From Catellatospora sp. IY07-71 (lineage in GTDB: Bacteria > Actinomycetota > Actinomycetes > Mycobacteriales > Micromonosporaceae): DNA of 64,000 nucleotides. The stretch lies in NCBI RefSeq assembly GCF_018326265.1, contig NZ_AP023360.1:2285501-2349500 (forward strand). Direction: 5' to 3'. Both the position numbers and the translations under genes were made by a program. Below the pieces are notes generated by a model. The model was not told where the DNA came from. It saw nothing but the letters and a program-made list of their open reading frames with translations, and did no database searches. Shown here piece by piece: positions 25,133 to 34,300 of this stretch (the first letter of the stretch is position 1; every line of letters begins with the position of its first letter).

Positions 25133-26724
25133 AGCTGCCGCAGCTGACCCGGGAGCAGCCGCTGCGGATCAAGCTGGTGGCGTACACCATGCTGCTGCTG
25201 GTGCTCGCCATCGTGCTGATCGGCGTGGCCAGCCACATGGCGATGCGCCGCTACCTGTCCGAGAAGCTGGACAACGACCTGACCGAGGCGACCAGCGCGC
25301 TGCAGAACGGGACCGAGACCGCGGCCACCAACCCCGGCGACACCCAGCTGTTCCTGCCCAGCGACTTCGTGGTGGCCCGCGAGGTGCCGCGGCCGGGCGG
25401 TTCGGCCTGGAAGTGGAGCTTCCCGTACACCGTGACGGAGCGGGACCTGCCGGAGGCGGCCACGCCCAAGGACCTGCGCTCCCGTGTCGGCGAGTTCTTC
25501 ACCGTCAAAGCTCGCGACGGCGCGCCGCACTGGCGCATGCTGGTCGGCGAGTCGAAGGTCAACGGCGTCAGCCAGCTCACCGTGGTCGCCGAGCGGACCA
25601 CCACCATCGACGCGGCGCTGCACCGGCTGCTGTGGATCAATATCTACGGCGGCGCGGCGGTGCTCATCCTGGCCGCGATGATCGGCACCGAGCTGGTGCG
25701 CCGCAGCCTGCGGCCGCTCGCCGCGATCGAGAAGACCGCGGTGGCGATCGCCGGCGGCGACCTGACCCAGCGCGTGCCCGACCCCGAGGAGGGCCACGCC
25801 CGGCCCCGGACCGAGGTGGGTTCGCTGGCCCGCGCGTTCAACTCGATGCTGGCCCAGATCGAGAGCGCGTTCACCGCGCGGGCGGCCTCGGAGACCTCGG
25901 CCCGCGCGGCCGAGTCGGCGGCGCGCGACGCGGCGGAGGCGGCCCGGGTGTCCGAGGGCCGGGCCCGGCGCTCCGAGGAGAAGATGCGGCGCTTCGTCGC
26001 CGACGCCTCGCACGAACTGCGCACGCCGCTGACCACCATCCGGGGCTTCGCCGAGCTGTACCGGCAGGGTGCGGCGCGCGAGCCCGAGCAGACCGCGTCG
26101 CTGGTGAAGCGGATCGAGGACGAGGCCCGCCGGATGGGCCTGCTCGTCGAGGACCTGCTGCTGCTGGCCCGGATGGACCGGGAGCGCCCGCTGCGCCCGG
26201 CCCCGGTGGAGCTGCGCGTGCTGGCCGTCGAGGCGGTCCAGGGCGCGCGGGCCGTGGACCCGGAGCGGCCGATCGAGCTGACCGTCGCGCCCGACGCCGG
26301 GCACCTGGTGGCGGCCGGGGACGACGCCCGGCTGCGGCAGGTCATCGGCAACCTCATGAGCAACGCCATGGCCCATACGCCGCCCGGCACGCCGGTGGAG
26401 TTGCGGCTGCGCCGCGAGGCGGAGCAGGCTGTGGTGGAGGTGGCCGACGAGGGCCCCGGCCTGGACGCGGCGCAGCAGGAGCGGGTGTTCGAGCGCTTCT
26501 ACCGCGCCGACCCGGCCCGCACCCGGCGCGCCGACGGGCAGGTCAGCACCGGACTCGGCCTGGCCATCGTGGCGGCGCTGGTGGACGCGCACCACGGCTC
26601 GATCGAGGTGGACAGCGAGCCCGGCAAGGGCGCGGTGTTCCGCGTACGGCTGCCGCTCGCCGAGGTCGCCGACGAGGTGGACGAGCCGGTCGACGCGGGT
26701 ATGCCACGGCAGGTGGACGCATGA
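25129..26724 (+). CDS. Membrane sensor histidine kinase, MprB-like
   Basis: 531 residues. Two membrane helices (about 15-37 and 172-192) bracket an extracytoplasmic sensor of about 135 residues. Then come HAMP (about 195-250), a stretch of Ala/Glu/Arg helix that extends the usual linker, the phosphoacceptor box with His295 (ASHELRTPLTTIRG), and the ATPase domain with NLMSNAMAHTPPG, DEGPGLD and GLGLAIV. The GTG overlaps the regulator stop. It should phosphorylate the regulator in response to envelope signals. Confidence 0.9.
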   Translation: MKLPQLTREQPLRIKLVAYTMLLLVLAIVLIGVASHMAMRRYLSEKLDNDLTEATSALQNGTETAATNPGDTQLFLPSDFVVAREVPRPGGSAWKWSFPYTVTERDLPEAATPKDLRSRVGEFFTVKARDGAPHWRMLVGESKVNGVSQLTVVAERTTTIDAALHRLLWINIYGGAAVLILAAMIGTELVRRSLRPLAAIEKTAVAIAGGDLTQRVPDPEEGHARPRTEVGSLARAFNSMLAQIESAFTARAASETSARAAESAARDAAEAARVSEGRARRSEEKMRRFVADASHELRTPLTTIRGFAELYRQGAAREPEQTASLVKRIEDEARRMGLLVEDLLLLARMDRERPLRPAPVELRVLAVEAVQGARAVDPERPIELTVAPDAGHLVAAGDDARLRQVIGNLMSNAMAHTPPGTPVELRLRREAEQAVVEVADEGPGLDAAQQERVFERFYRADPARTRRADGQVSTGLGLAIVAALVDAHHGSIEVDSEPGKGAVFRVRLPLAEVADEVDEPVDAGMPRQVDA

Positions 26725-26768
26725 TCCACGCGCGCGACTCGTAACCGGGTCCGACTCACAGACAAGTT

Positions 26769-26784
26769 CCAGAGCCAACCCAGA
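26769..26784 (+). promoter_or_regulatory. Phased CCAGA direct repeats upstream of the HtrA-like gene
   Basis: CCAGA at 26769 and 26780 are exactly 11 bp apart in the 92-bp gap before the protease gene. The spacing suits an OmpR-type dimer site, so the upstream regulator may control this gene, as MprA controls pepD in mycobacteria. Confidence 0.3.
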
Positions 26785-26816
26785 ACAGACGCAGCGTCGC
26801 ACGGAAGACTGAGGAC

Positions 26817-28361
26817 ATGAGCGAGTTCGACAAGCCCCAGACCGCAGCGCAGCCCGGTGAGCCCGGGTACGGCGCCGTACCCCCGCGGCCGGAGGCGACG
26901 GCCGAGACCGCACCGGCCACCCCTGCTCACGCGGCGGCCGAACCGAGCCTGCCGGTGGAGCCCGACGCGACCGCGGCGACCTGGCCGCAGCCGCAGACGC
27001 CGGCCGAGCCGGTCACCGCGCAACTGCCGCAGACCGCCGGCCAGCCCGCACCGGCCGGTCCGCAGCCGCCCGCACCCGCGGGTCACGCGCAGCCCGGGGG
27101 CTACCCGCAGCCCGGGGGCTACCCGCAGGCCGGGGGTCACCCGCAGGCCGGGGGCTACCAGCCCACGCACGGCCAGCCGGTCAGCAGCCAGCCCGTGTCC
27201 GGCTACCCGACCAGCGGCTACCCGGCGAGCGGTTACCCCGGCAGCGGCTACCCGACCAGCGGCTACCCGGTGACGGGGCAGCCCGCGTACGGCCAGCCCG
27301 CCTGGACGCCGCCGGGCACGCCCCGCAAGAGCGTCGGCGGCACCATCGCCAAGGTGGTGCTCGGCACGACGGCCGCGGTGCTGCTGGCGCTGGGCTCCGG
27401 CGTGGCGGGCGCGGTGATCGCGACCCGGTTCGCCGAGGACGGCAAGATCACCGTGTCGTCCGGCACCACCGCGGCCGCGCCCGTGGTCGACCGCTCGTCG
27501 CTGTCCGGGGTCGCGGCCGCGATCCAGCCCAGCGTGGTGAACATCAGCACCGGCTCGGGGGAGGGCTCGGGCATCGTGCTCACCGAGGACGGCTACATCG
27601 TCACCAACAACCACGTGGTCGCCAACGCCGGCAAGGACGTCACGGTCACCCTGTCCACCGGCAAGAAGGTCCCGGCCACGGTGGTCGGCACCGACCCGCG
27701 CACCGACCTCGCCGTGGTCAAGGCGAACACCACCGGCCTGAAGCTGGCCGCGTTCGGCAACAGCGACCAGGTCGCCGTCGGCGACACCGTGCTCGCCGTG
27801 GGCAGCCCGCTCGGCCTGCGCGGCTCGGTCACCGCGGGCATCATCAGCGCCCGCGACCGCACCATCTCGGTGGGCGAGGGCCGCTCCACCTCGCTGTCCG
27901 GCCTGCTGCAGACCGACGCCCCGATCAACCCGGGCAACTCCGGCGGCGCGCTGGTCAACACCAAGGGCGAGGTCATCGGCATCAACACCGCGATCGCGAC
28001 CAACGGCAGCAGCGAGGGCAACATCGGCGTCGGCTTCGCCATCCCGAGCAACAAGGCCAAGGGCATCGCCGAGCAGATCATGAACGGCAAGCCGGTGAGC
28101 CACCCGTACCTGGGCGTCTCGGTCACCGCGGCGAACGAGGGCGGCGCCTCCATCAGCGCGGTCACCGAGGGCAGCCCGGCCAACAAGGCGGGCCTGCAGA
28201 AGGGCGACATCATCAGCAAGTTCAACGGCAAGATCATCAACGACTCGGATGACCTGGTGTCAGCCGTCCAATCGGGCACCGTCGGCCAGCAGGTGACGGT
28301 GGAGTTCACCCGAAACGGCGAGGCCAAGACGGCAACGGTGACGCTCGGCGAAGCGTCCTAA
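26817..28361 (+). CDS. HtrA/PepD-like membrane-anchored serine protease with PDZ domain
   Basis: 514 residues. The cytoplasmic N-terminus (1-165) is Pro/Gln/Gly-rich with degenerate GGYPQ and SGYPxSGYP repeats (about 95-155). One membrane helix follows (about 180-205), then a trypsin-like domain with His in NNHVV, Asp in RTDLAVVKA and Ser in NPGNSGGAL, and a PDZ domain (about 420-510). Such proteases degrade misfolded envelope proteins. It follows the MprAB-like pair with its own small gap. Confidence 0.92.
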   Translation: MSEFDKPQTAAQPGEPGYGAVPPRPEATAETAPATPAHAAAEPSLPVEPDATAATWPQPQTPAEPVTAQLPQTAGQPAPAGPQPPAPAGHAQPGGYPQPGGYPQAGGHPQAGGYQPTHGQPVSSQPVSGYPTSGYPASGYPGSGYPTSGYPVTGQPAYGQPAWTPPGTPRKSVGGTIAKVVLGTTAAVLLALGSGVAGAVIATRFAEDGKITVSSGTTAAAPVVDRSSLSGVAAAIQPSVVNISTGSGEGSGIVLTEDGYIVTNNHVVANAGKDVTVTLSTGKKVPATVVGTDPRTDLAVVKANTTGLKLAAFGNSDQVAVGDTVLAVGSPLGLRGSVTAGIISARDRTISVGEGRSTSLSGLLQTDAPINPGNSGGALVNTKGEVIGINTAIATNGSSEGNIGVGFAIPSNKAKGIAEQIMNGKPVSHPYLGVSVTAANEGGASISAVTEGSPANKAGLQKGDIISKFNGKIINDSDDLVSAVQSGTVGQQVTVEFTRNGEAKTATVTLGEAS

Positions 28362-28396
28362 TAGCAGCGCACAGGATCTGTGCCTCCTCCCCACCC

Positions 28397-28445
28397 GGCG
28401 GCGGGTGACGGTGACCATCGGGGTTGGTCACCGTCACCCGCCGCC
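28397..28445 (+). terminator. Strong hairpin after the HtrA-like gene
   Basis: Perfect 21-bp inverted arms, GGCGGCGGGTGACGGTGACC plus A and T plus GGTCACCGTCACCCGCCGCC, close a 7-nt loop. It begins 36 bp past the stop codon and is followed by CACCTTTGTG. Confidence 0.88.
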
Positions 28446-28477
28446 ACCTTTGTGCGACCCGACCGCCCGCGCCGGTA

Positions 28478-28529
28478 TGGATCTAGATGAATTGTGGTCG
28501 TTCCGGCGACCACAGTTCATCTAGATCCA
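28478..28529. repeat. 52-bp inverted repeat with GATC near both ends
   Basis: The arms are 23 bp (28478-28500 and 28507-28529), starting TGGATCTAGATGAA and ending TTCATCTAGATCCA, with one mismatch and a 6-nt loop. It is AT-richer than its surroundings. It lies 48 bp before a gene on the same strand, just after another terminator, so it is not needed for termination. Confidence 0.75.
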
Positions 28530-28576
28530 CTGGGGCTGCCTTGACCGGGCCGGGGTGGAGCCCGTAGAAAGCGCGG

Positions 28577-29227
28577 ATGCGTGTTTCCGAGGTGCCCATG
28601 CCGGCGGTGATCGCCGCCCGGCCGCGGGACGGCCGCGGTTATCCGGTCCCGGCGATCACGCCGTGGGAGGGCGGGGAGCCGCGGTTCGCGTCCACCGGGA
28701 CCGCTCGCACCTACATCTGCGCCGTCGAGCGGCGCTGCTCGGTGTGCGGCACCGTGATGGCCCCCGGGCCGGTATGGCGGGTGGTCGCCGCCGCCGAGGC
28801 CGAGGCGATCGGCGCGGCGCTTGCCGCCGGTGTGCCCTACCGCAACCAGGCCGCCACCGTCGAGGCGCCCGGCCACCGCACCTGCATGCTGTACGCCGCC
28901 GTGACCTGCCCGTACCTCGCCTTCGCGACTGCCCGGCGGGGCGCCGCGGCGCTCACCCCGACGCTGGCCGCCGAGCGCGGCGAGCGCCGCCAGGAGGGCG
29001 GGGCCGTGGTCGGCTTCGACGCGTACGAGTTCCGCCTGCAGGGCGACGTGGTGCTGTTCCGGTTCGGCGGGGTGCACGAGTTCCTGCCGCACCGGGAGGG
29101 CGCCGAGCAGCTGGCCGCGCTGCGCGAGGCGCTCGCCGCCGAGGACGGCACCGCACCGTCCGTAGTGGACTATCTCGGCACGGACGAGGACTCGGCCGAA
29201 CGGCGGTGCCGTGAGCTGCTCGGCTGA
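28577..29227 (+). CDS. Hypothetical cysteine-motif protein
   Basis: 216 residues, unrecognised. A CSVCGTVM knuckle lies at about 54-61, and HRTCMLYAAVTCPYLAF near 98-114 supplies two more cysteines and a His, which together could bind a metal. The rest is mixed alpha/beta with no membrane segment or signal peptide. The predicted start MRVSEVPMPAVIAA could also begin at the second Met (28598). It stands alone between two strong hairpins and the lipoprotein gene. Confidence 0.65.
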   Translation: MRVSEVPMPAVIAARPRDGRGYPVPAITPWEGGEPRFASTGTARTYICAVERRCSVCGTVMAPGPVWRVVAAAEAEAIGAALAAGVPYRNQAATVEAPGHRTCMLYAAVTCPYLAFATARRGAAALTPTLAAERGERRQEGGAVVGFDAYEFRLQGDVVLFRFGGVHEFLPHREGAEQLAALREALAAEDGTAPSVVDYLGTDEDSAERRCRELLG

Positions 29228-29281
29228 CCAGGCCATGGCCGCTCGGCCACCGTCGTCTGTGGACACCCTGCTCAGTGGCGA

Positions 29282-29297
29282 TTACAGCGGGTTACAG
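29282..29297 (+). promoter_or_regulatory. TTACAG direct repeat upstream of the lipoprotein gene
   Basis: TTACAG at 29282 and 29292, ten bp apart, followed by a run of T (GGTTTTTG). One turn spacing suggests a tandem regulator site in the promoter about 65 bp before the start codon. Evidence is limited to the repeat itself. Confidence 0.25.
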
Positions 29298-29360
29298 GGT
29301 TTTTGAAGACCGTACGCGCATGATCCTGTCCTGACCCTGAGGTTCTGGAGAGAGTTGAAC

Positions 29361-31277
29361 ATGCGTACACGGTCCATCCGCAGCGGCGCCGCCGGCGCGG
29401 CGATCCTCACCGCCTCGCTCGCGCTCGTCGCGGCCTGCAACGGCAAGACCCCTGCGCCCGGGACGTCGGCGTCGCCGTCCGGGCAGGCGCAGCCGTCCGC
29501 GGCGAGCATCAAGGCCGGCGCGCTGCTGGTGTCCGACGGCGGCGAGGGTGTGACCATCGACGGGCGGAAGGTCGCCCTGCCCGGCCCGGTGCGCGACGCG
29601 GTCTGGTCGCCGGACGGCAGCCGGATCGCCTTCGTGCTGGGCGACGGCGTGGTCGCGACCGCCCGCCCCGACGGCTCGGACGTGCTGCGGCTCACCGAGG
29701 GCAAGGCCGGGGTGAAGGCGAGCGGGCCGGCGTGGACCGACCACGGCACCACGATCACGTTCACCGAGCGGGTCGGCTCGGGTAGGGCGAAGCTGGTGGA
29801 GGTGCCCGCGCGGGCGCCGGGCAAGCAGTTGGACAGCGGGGCGACGGAGGGCGCGGGCAACTCGGCGCTGAGCGTGAGCGCGGTGGACAGCGGCGCGGCG
29901 GATGTCGCGTACCAGCACCAGGGTGCGTCCGGCCCCGAGGTGTGGATCGCCGACCTGAACCAGCGCGACCCGTCCCCGATGAAGCTCGTCGCCGGGTCCG
30001 ACCCGGCACCGTCGCCCGACGGCGAGCGGGTGGCGTTCATCGGCAAGAACGGCCAGCTCAGCGTGATCGCGGCGAAGTACGGCGCGAAGCCGGTGCAGGT
30101 GACCTTCGGGGCGGCCAAGCCCACGGATCCGGTGTGGACGCCGGACGGCCGGAGCATCGCCTACCGCACGGACGGCGGCATCGAGTCGGTCGCCGCGAGC
30201 GTCAAGGCGGGCGCGAAGGAGAACCCGGCGACCAAGCTTTCGGACATCGCGGGGGTGCCGAGCCTGCTGGGCGCGCCCGCCGACCGGGTGGTGCGGATCA
30301 AGGGCACCGATCCGGTGGGTACGGCGATCGCGGCCTCGCACGCCCGCTGGGCGACGCAGTCCAGGCAGTTCATGATGTGCGAGTGCCCGGCGCTGGCGTT
30401 CTCGGCCGTGCTGGTCGCCGCCGACGACGCCGACGCGGCCCCGGTCGCGGCGGCGCTGGCGAACCGCAACCCGGTGTTGTTCACCGGCGGCGCGACGCTC
30501 GACGCGCGGACCGAGCAGGAGCTGGCCCGGCTGTTCGGCAAGGTCGGCAAGGGCATGGGCAACCCGACCGTGCGGCTGGTCGGCGACGCCTCGAAGATCC
30601 CGGCCGCGATCGAGCAGCGGCTGAAGAAGCTCAACTACCTGGTGGAGCGGGTCACCGGCGACCGGTTCGCGCTGGCGGCGAAGGCCGCGTCCGAGTATCC
30701 GGGCCGCATCCTGCTGGTGTCCGCGGCGGACCGGGCCTCGGTGACGGCGGCGTCCACGATCGCCGACAGCGACGACGCGGTCCTGCTCACCGACCGCGGC
30801 ACCATGCCCGAGGCCACGGCGGCATACCTGACCCACCAGCAGTCGCAGGGGCTGGACACGGAGGTCTACACGATCGGCGCGGACGCCGCCAAGGCGCTGG
30901 CCGCGATGCCGGGCCGCAAGCCGAAGCCCACCGCCGCGGTCGTGGGCGACTCGGACGCGGCGACGGCGGTGCTGGTGGCGCAGCGGTTCGTCACCCAGGC
31001 GCACGAGGTGGTCCTGGTCGACGCGGCCGCCGGGCCGGACGCGGTGGTGGCGTCGACACTGGGCGGCTGGAACACGGCGGTGCTGGTGATCGACCCGAAG
31101 GCGGGACCGGCCGAGACCGTGCGGGCGTTGCTCGACGCGTCGGCGTCCGGCATCTCGACGGTCTGGGTGGTGGACACCGCCGGCGCGGTGAGCGACGAGA
31201 CCGCCGGCCGCTACGGCACGCTGATCAGCGGCCCGCTCGGCTTCACCACCGCCGACAACGCGAAGCTCGCCGGCTGA
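29361..31277 (+). CDS. Lipoprotein with beta-propeller-like and CWB2-like repeats
   Basis: 638 residues. A lipobox LVAAC (Cys26) closes the signal peptide, and a Ser/Pro/Gly linker follows. About 50-300 has TolB/WD40-like blades (VWSPDGSRIAFV, APSPDGERVAFIG, VWTPDGRSIAY). The C-terminal half (about 315-638) has three repeats resembling CWB2 (cell wall binding repeat 2), with GDRFALAAKAA, VLLTDRGTMPEATAAYL and TVRLVGDASKIP. The protein should sit outside the membrane and touch the wall polymer. Start: ATG 29361 after GGAGAGAG; TTG 29355 is the alternative. Confidence 0.8.
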   Translation: MRTRSIRSGAAGAAILTASLALVAACNGKTPAPGTSASPSGQAQPSAASIKAGALLVSDGGEGVTIDGRKVALPGPVRDAVWSPDGSRIAFVLGDGVVATARPDGSDVLRLTEGKAGVKASGPAWTDHGTTITFTERVGSGRAKLVEVPARAPGKQLDSGATEGAGNSALSVSAVDSGAADVAYQHQGASGPEVWIADLNQRDPSPMKLVAGSDPAPSPDGERVAFIGKNGQLSVIAAKYGAKPVQVTFGAAKPTDPVWTPDGRSIAYRTDGGIESVAASVKAGAKENPATKLSDIAGVPSLLGAPADRVVRIKGTDPVGTAIAASHARWATQSRQFMMCECPALAFSAVLVAADDADAAPVAAALANRNPVLFTGGATLDARTEQELARLFGKVGKGMGNPTVRLVGDASKIPAAIEQRLKKLNYLVERVTGDRFALAAKAASEYPGRILLVSAADRASVTAASTIADSDDAVLLTDRGTMPEATAAYLTHQQSQGLDTEVYTIGADAAKALAAMPGRKPKPTAAVVGDSDAATAVLVAQRFVTQAHEVVLVDAAAGPDAVVASTLGGWNTAVLVIDPKAGPAETVRALLDASASGISTVWVVDTAGAVSDETAGRYGTLISGPLGFTTADNAKLAG

Positions 31278-31295
31278 GCGCAGACTCCGAACGTT

Positions 31296-31343
31296 AGGAA
31301 GGGCACCTTCTACATCGCAAAGCGATAAGAAGGTGCCCTTCCT
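31296..31343. terminator. AAGGGCACCTTCT-type bidirectional hairpin, copy 1
   Basis: AGGAAGGGCACCTTCT (31296-31311) pairs perfectly with AGAAGGTGCCCTTCCT (31328-31343), with an inner ATCGC/GCGAT stem. It sits between convergent lipoprotein and RND genes. The same motif ends the FHA gene at 49818-49870, so it is a repeated genomic terminator. Confidence 0.85.
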
Positions 31344-31397
31344 TCGTGGGCTGCCCGTCCCGGGGAGGCGGCCCCGGGACGGGCAGGGTTCATGGCG

Positions 31398-34300
31398 TCA
31401 GCGCAGGGCTTCGGCCAGTTCCTCGCCGAGGCCGGTGGTCGGCTCCTCGGTGCGCTGCTCGTGGCGCGGGGCCGCGTGCTTGGCGGTGCCGCCGCGGCGG
31501 CGCTTGACCCGCAGCTTGAAGCCCTCGACCAGGGAGTAGAGGACCGGCACCAGGACCAGGGTGAGCAGCGTCGAGCTGACCAGGCCGCCGATCACGACCA
31601 CGGCGAGCGGCTGCGAGATGAAGGCGCTCGACTCGGTCAGGCCCAGCGACATCGGCAGCAGCGCGAAGATGGTCGCCACGGCGGTCATCAGGATCGGGCG
31701 CAGCCGCCGCCGGCCGCCCTCGATGATCGCCTCGCGGACGCCGTAGCCGTCCTCGCGGTACTGGTTGATCAGGTCGAGCAGCACGATGGCGTTGGTGACC
31801 ACGATGCCGACCAGCATCAGCAGACCGATCATGGCGGCCAGGCCGAGCGGCTGCCCGGTGATCGCCAGCAGGCCCAGCGCACCGGTGGCCGCGAACGGCA
31901 CCGAGATGAGCAGGATCAGCGGCTGCACCAGCCCGCGGAACGTGGCGATCATGATGATGAACACCAGCGCGATGGCGACCAGCATGGCCAGCCCCAGGTC
32001 ACCGAAGGCGTCCTGCTGGGCCTCGGTGACGCCGCCGATGGAGTAGGACGCGCCCTCGGGCAGGTCCAGGCTCTTCAGCTTCGCGTCCAGCTTGGCGTTG
32101 ATGGTGCCCAGCGCCTCCTGGCTCGGGGTGCCGGTGACCTTGGCCGTGCGGACCTGGTCCACGCGGTTGATCTGGGCGGGTCCGGCCACCGTGGTCACGT
32201 CGGCGACGTCGTCCAGGGTGACGCCGGGGCCGATCGGCAGGGCGCGCAGCGCGGCCAGGTCGGCCGGGGCCGCCCCGGTGCGCAGCACGACCGGCTGCTC
32301 GATGCCGTTGATCACGACGCGGGTGAGCGTGGTGCCCCGGAACGCGTTGCCGACCAGCTGGCCCAGCGCGGCGTCGGACAGCCCGGCCCGCGCGGCGGCG
32401 GGACGGTCCAGCGCGACCTGCACCTGCGGGGTGCTGGCGGCCAGGTCGCTGTCGACCTCGGTGACGCCCTCCAGCTCCGAGACGGCGGTGCGGATCTGCT
32501 CGGCGGCGGCGCGCAGCGTCTGCTCGTCCGCGGCCTCGACCGCGACCTCCAGCCCGTTGCCGCCGAAGCCGCCCTGCACGGCGCCGACCACGACCTCGCC
32601 GACCTGGCTGTCGTCCAGAGCGTCGATCTTGTCGCGCAGCGAGTCGGTCAGCGCCTGCTGGTCGGTCTCGCTCTCCGAGGTCACCTGGAAGCGGGCGCGG
32701 GTGGTGTCGGCGCCGCCGCCACCCCCGAACAGGCCGCCACCGCCACCGACGGTCACCTGGTACGACTTCACGCCGTCGGTCTCGTCGAGGATCTTCTCGA
32801 CCCGCTTGGCGGCCTCGTCGGTCGCGGCCAGCGAGGTGCCGGTGGGCATGGTCTGGGTGATCGCGAACGAGTTGCCGGAGCTCTCGATGAAGCTGGTCTC
32901 GATGCGGCCGGCCAGGTAGCCGGTGCCGATCATGATGCCGAGCGCCATGATCACGGTGAGCAGGCGGTGGCCCAGCGACCAGCGCAGCACCGGGACGTAC
33001 ACCCGCTGCAGCGGGTTGCGCAGCTCCTTGGCCTCGGCCTGGACCCGGATCGACTCCAGCTCCGCGGCGGTGCCCTGCGGGGCCTTGAGGAACCAGTACG
33101 CCAGCACCGGCACGATGGTCAGCGACACCAGGAGCGAGGCCAACAGCGCCGCGGTCACGGTCAGGCCGAACGGGCCGAACAGCTGGCCGACCATGCCGCC
33201 CACCAGCGCCACGGGCAGGAACACCGCGACCGTGGTCAGCGTCGAGGCGGTGACCGCGCCGGAGACCTCCCTGACGGCGGTCAGGATGGCCTGCCGCTTG
33301 GGTTCGCCGTACTCCAGGTGGCGCTTGATGTTCTCCAGGACCACGATCGAGTCGTCGACCACGCGGCCGATGGCGATGGTGAGACCGCCCAGGGTGAGCA
33401 GGTTGAGCGAGTAGTCGCCGGCCCACAGCGCGATCAGCGCGATGACCACGGAGACCGGGATCGACACGGCGGTGACCAGGGTCGAGCGGACCGACAGCAG
33501 GAAGACCAGGATCACCAGCACGGCGAAGGCCAGGCCCAGCGCGCCCTCGGTGGTCAGGCTGTCGACCGAGCGCTCCACCTCGGGCGCCTGGTCGAAGATG
33601 ACCTGCAGGTCGCCGCCGGAGCCGAGCTGCTGCTCCAGGTCGGGCAGCTTGTCGTTGACCTGGTGCGAGATCTCGACGGCGTTCGCGCCGGGCAGCGCGG
33701 TCACGCCGACGCCCAGGCTCGGCTTGCCGTTGGTGCGGGTCAGCGTGGTCGCGGCGGCGGGCGCCGAGGTGACCGTGGCGACGTCCTTGAGCTGCGGCAG
33801 CGCGGCCGGCTTGGCGCCCGCGGCGGGCTTGGCGGCCGGCTTGAGGTAGAGGTCGCCGATCTGCTCGACGGTGGTGAAGCGGCTGCCCACGGCCACCGAG
33901 TAGGTCATGCCGCCGTCGGCGATCACGCCGCCCGGCATGCTGATGCCGTTGGCGGTGAGCGCGCCGGTGACCGCCTGCGCGGTCAGCCCGGCAGCGGCCA
34001 GCTTCGCCGGGTTCAGGTCGATGGTGACCTGCGGGGTGCGGTCACCGGTGAGGGTCGCCTCGCGTACCCCCTCGATGTTGTTCAGGGCCGGCAGGACCGA
34101 CGCCCGCACGCGGCGGGCCAGCTCCTGGTCGTCGCCGCCGCCACCGCTGGCGGCCAGCTGGATGACCGGGATGTCGTCGGTGCTGCCCGCGAAGACCGTC
34201 GGGTCCACGTTCTGCGGCAGGCGGCTGTCGATGCGGGCCAGCGCCTGCTGGATGTCGCCCTCGACCTGGTCGATGTCGACGCCGTAGTCGAAGTTGACCC

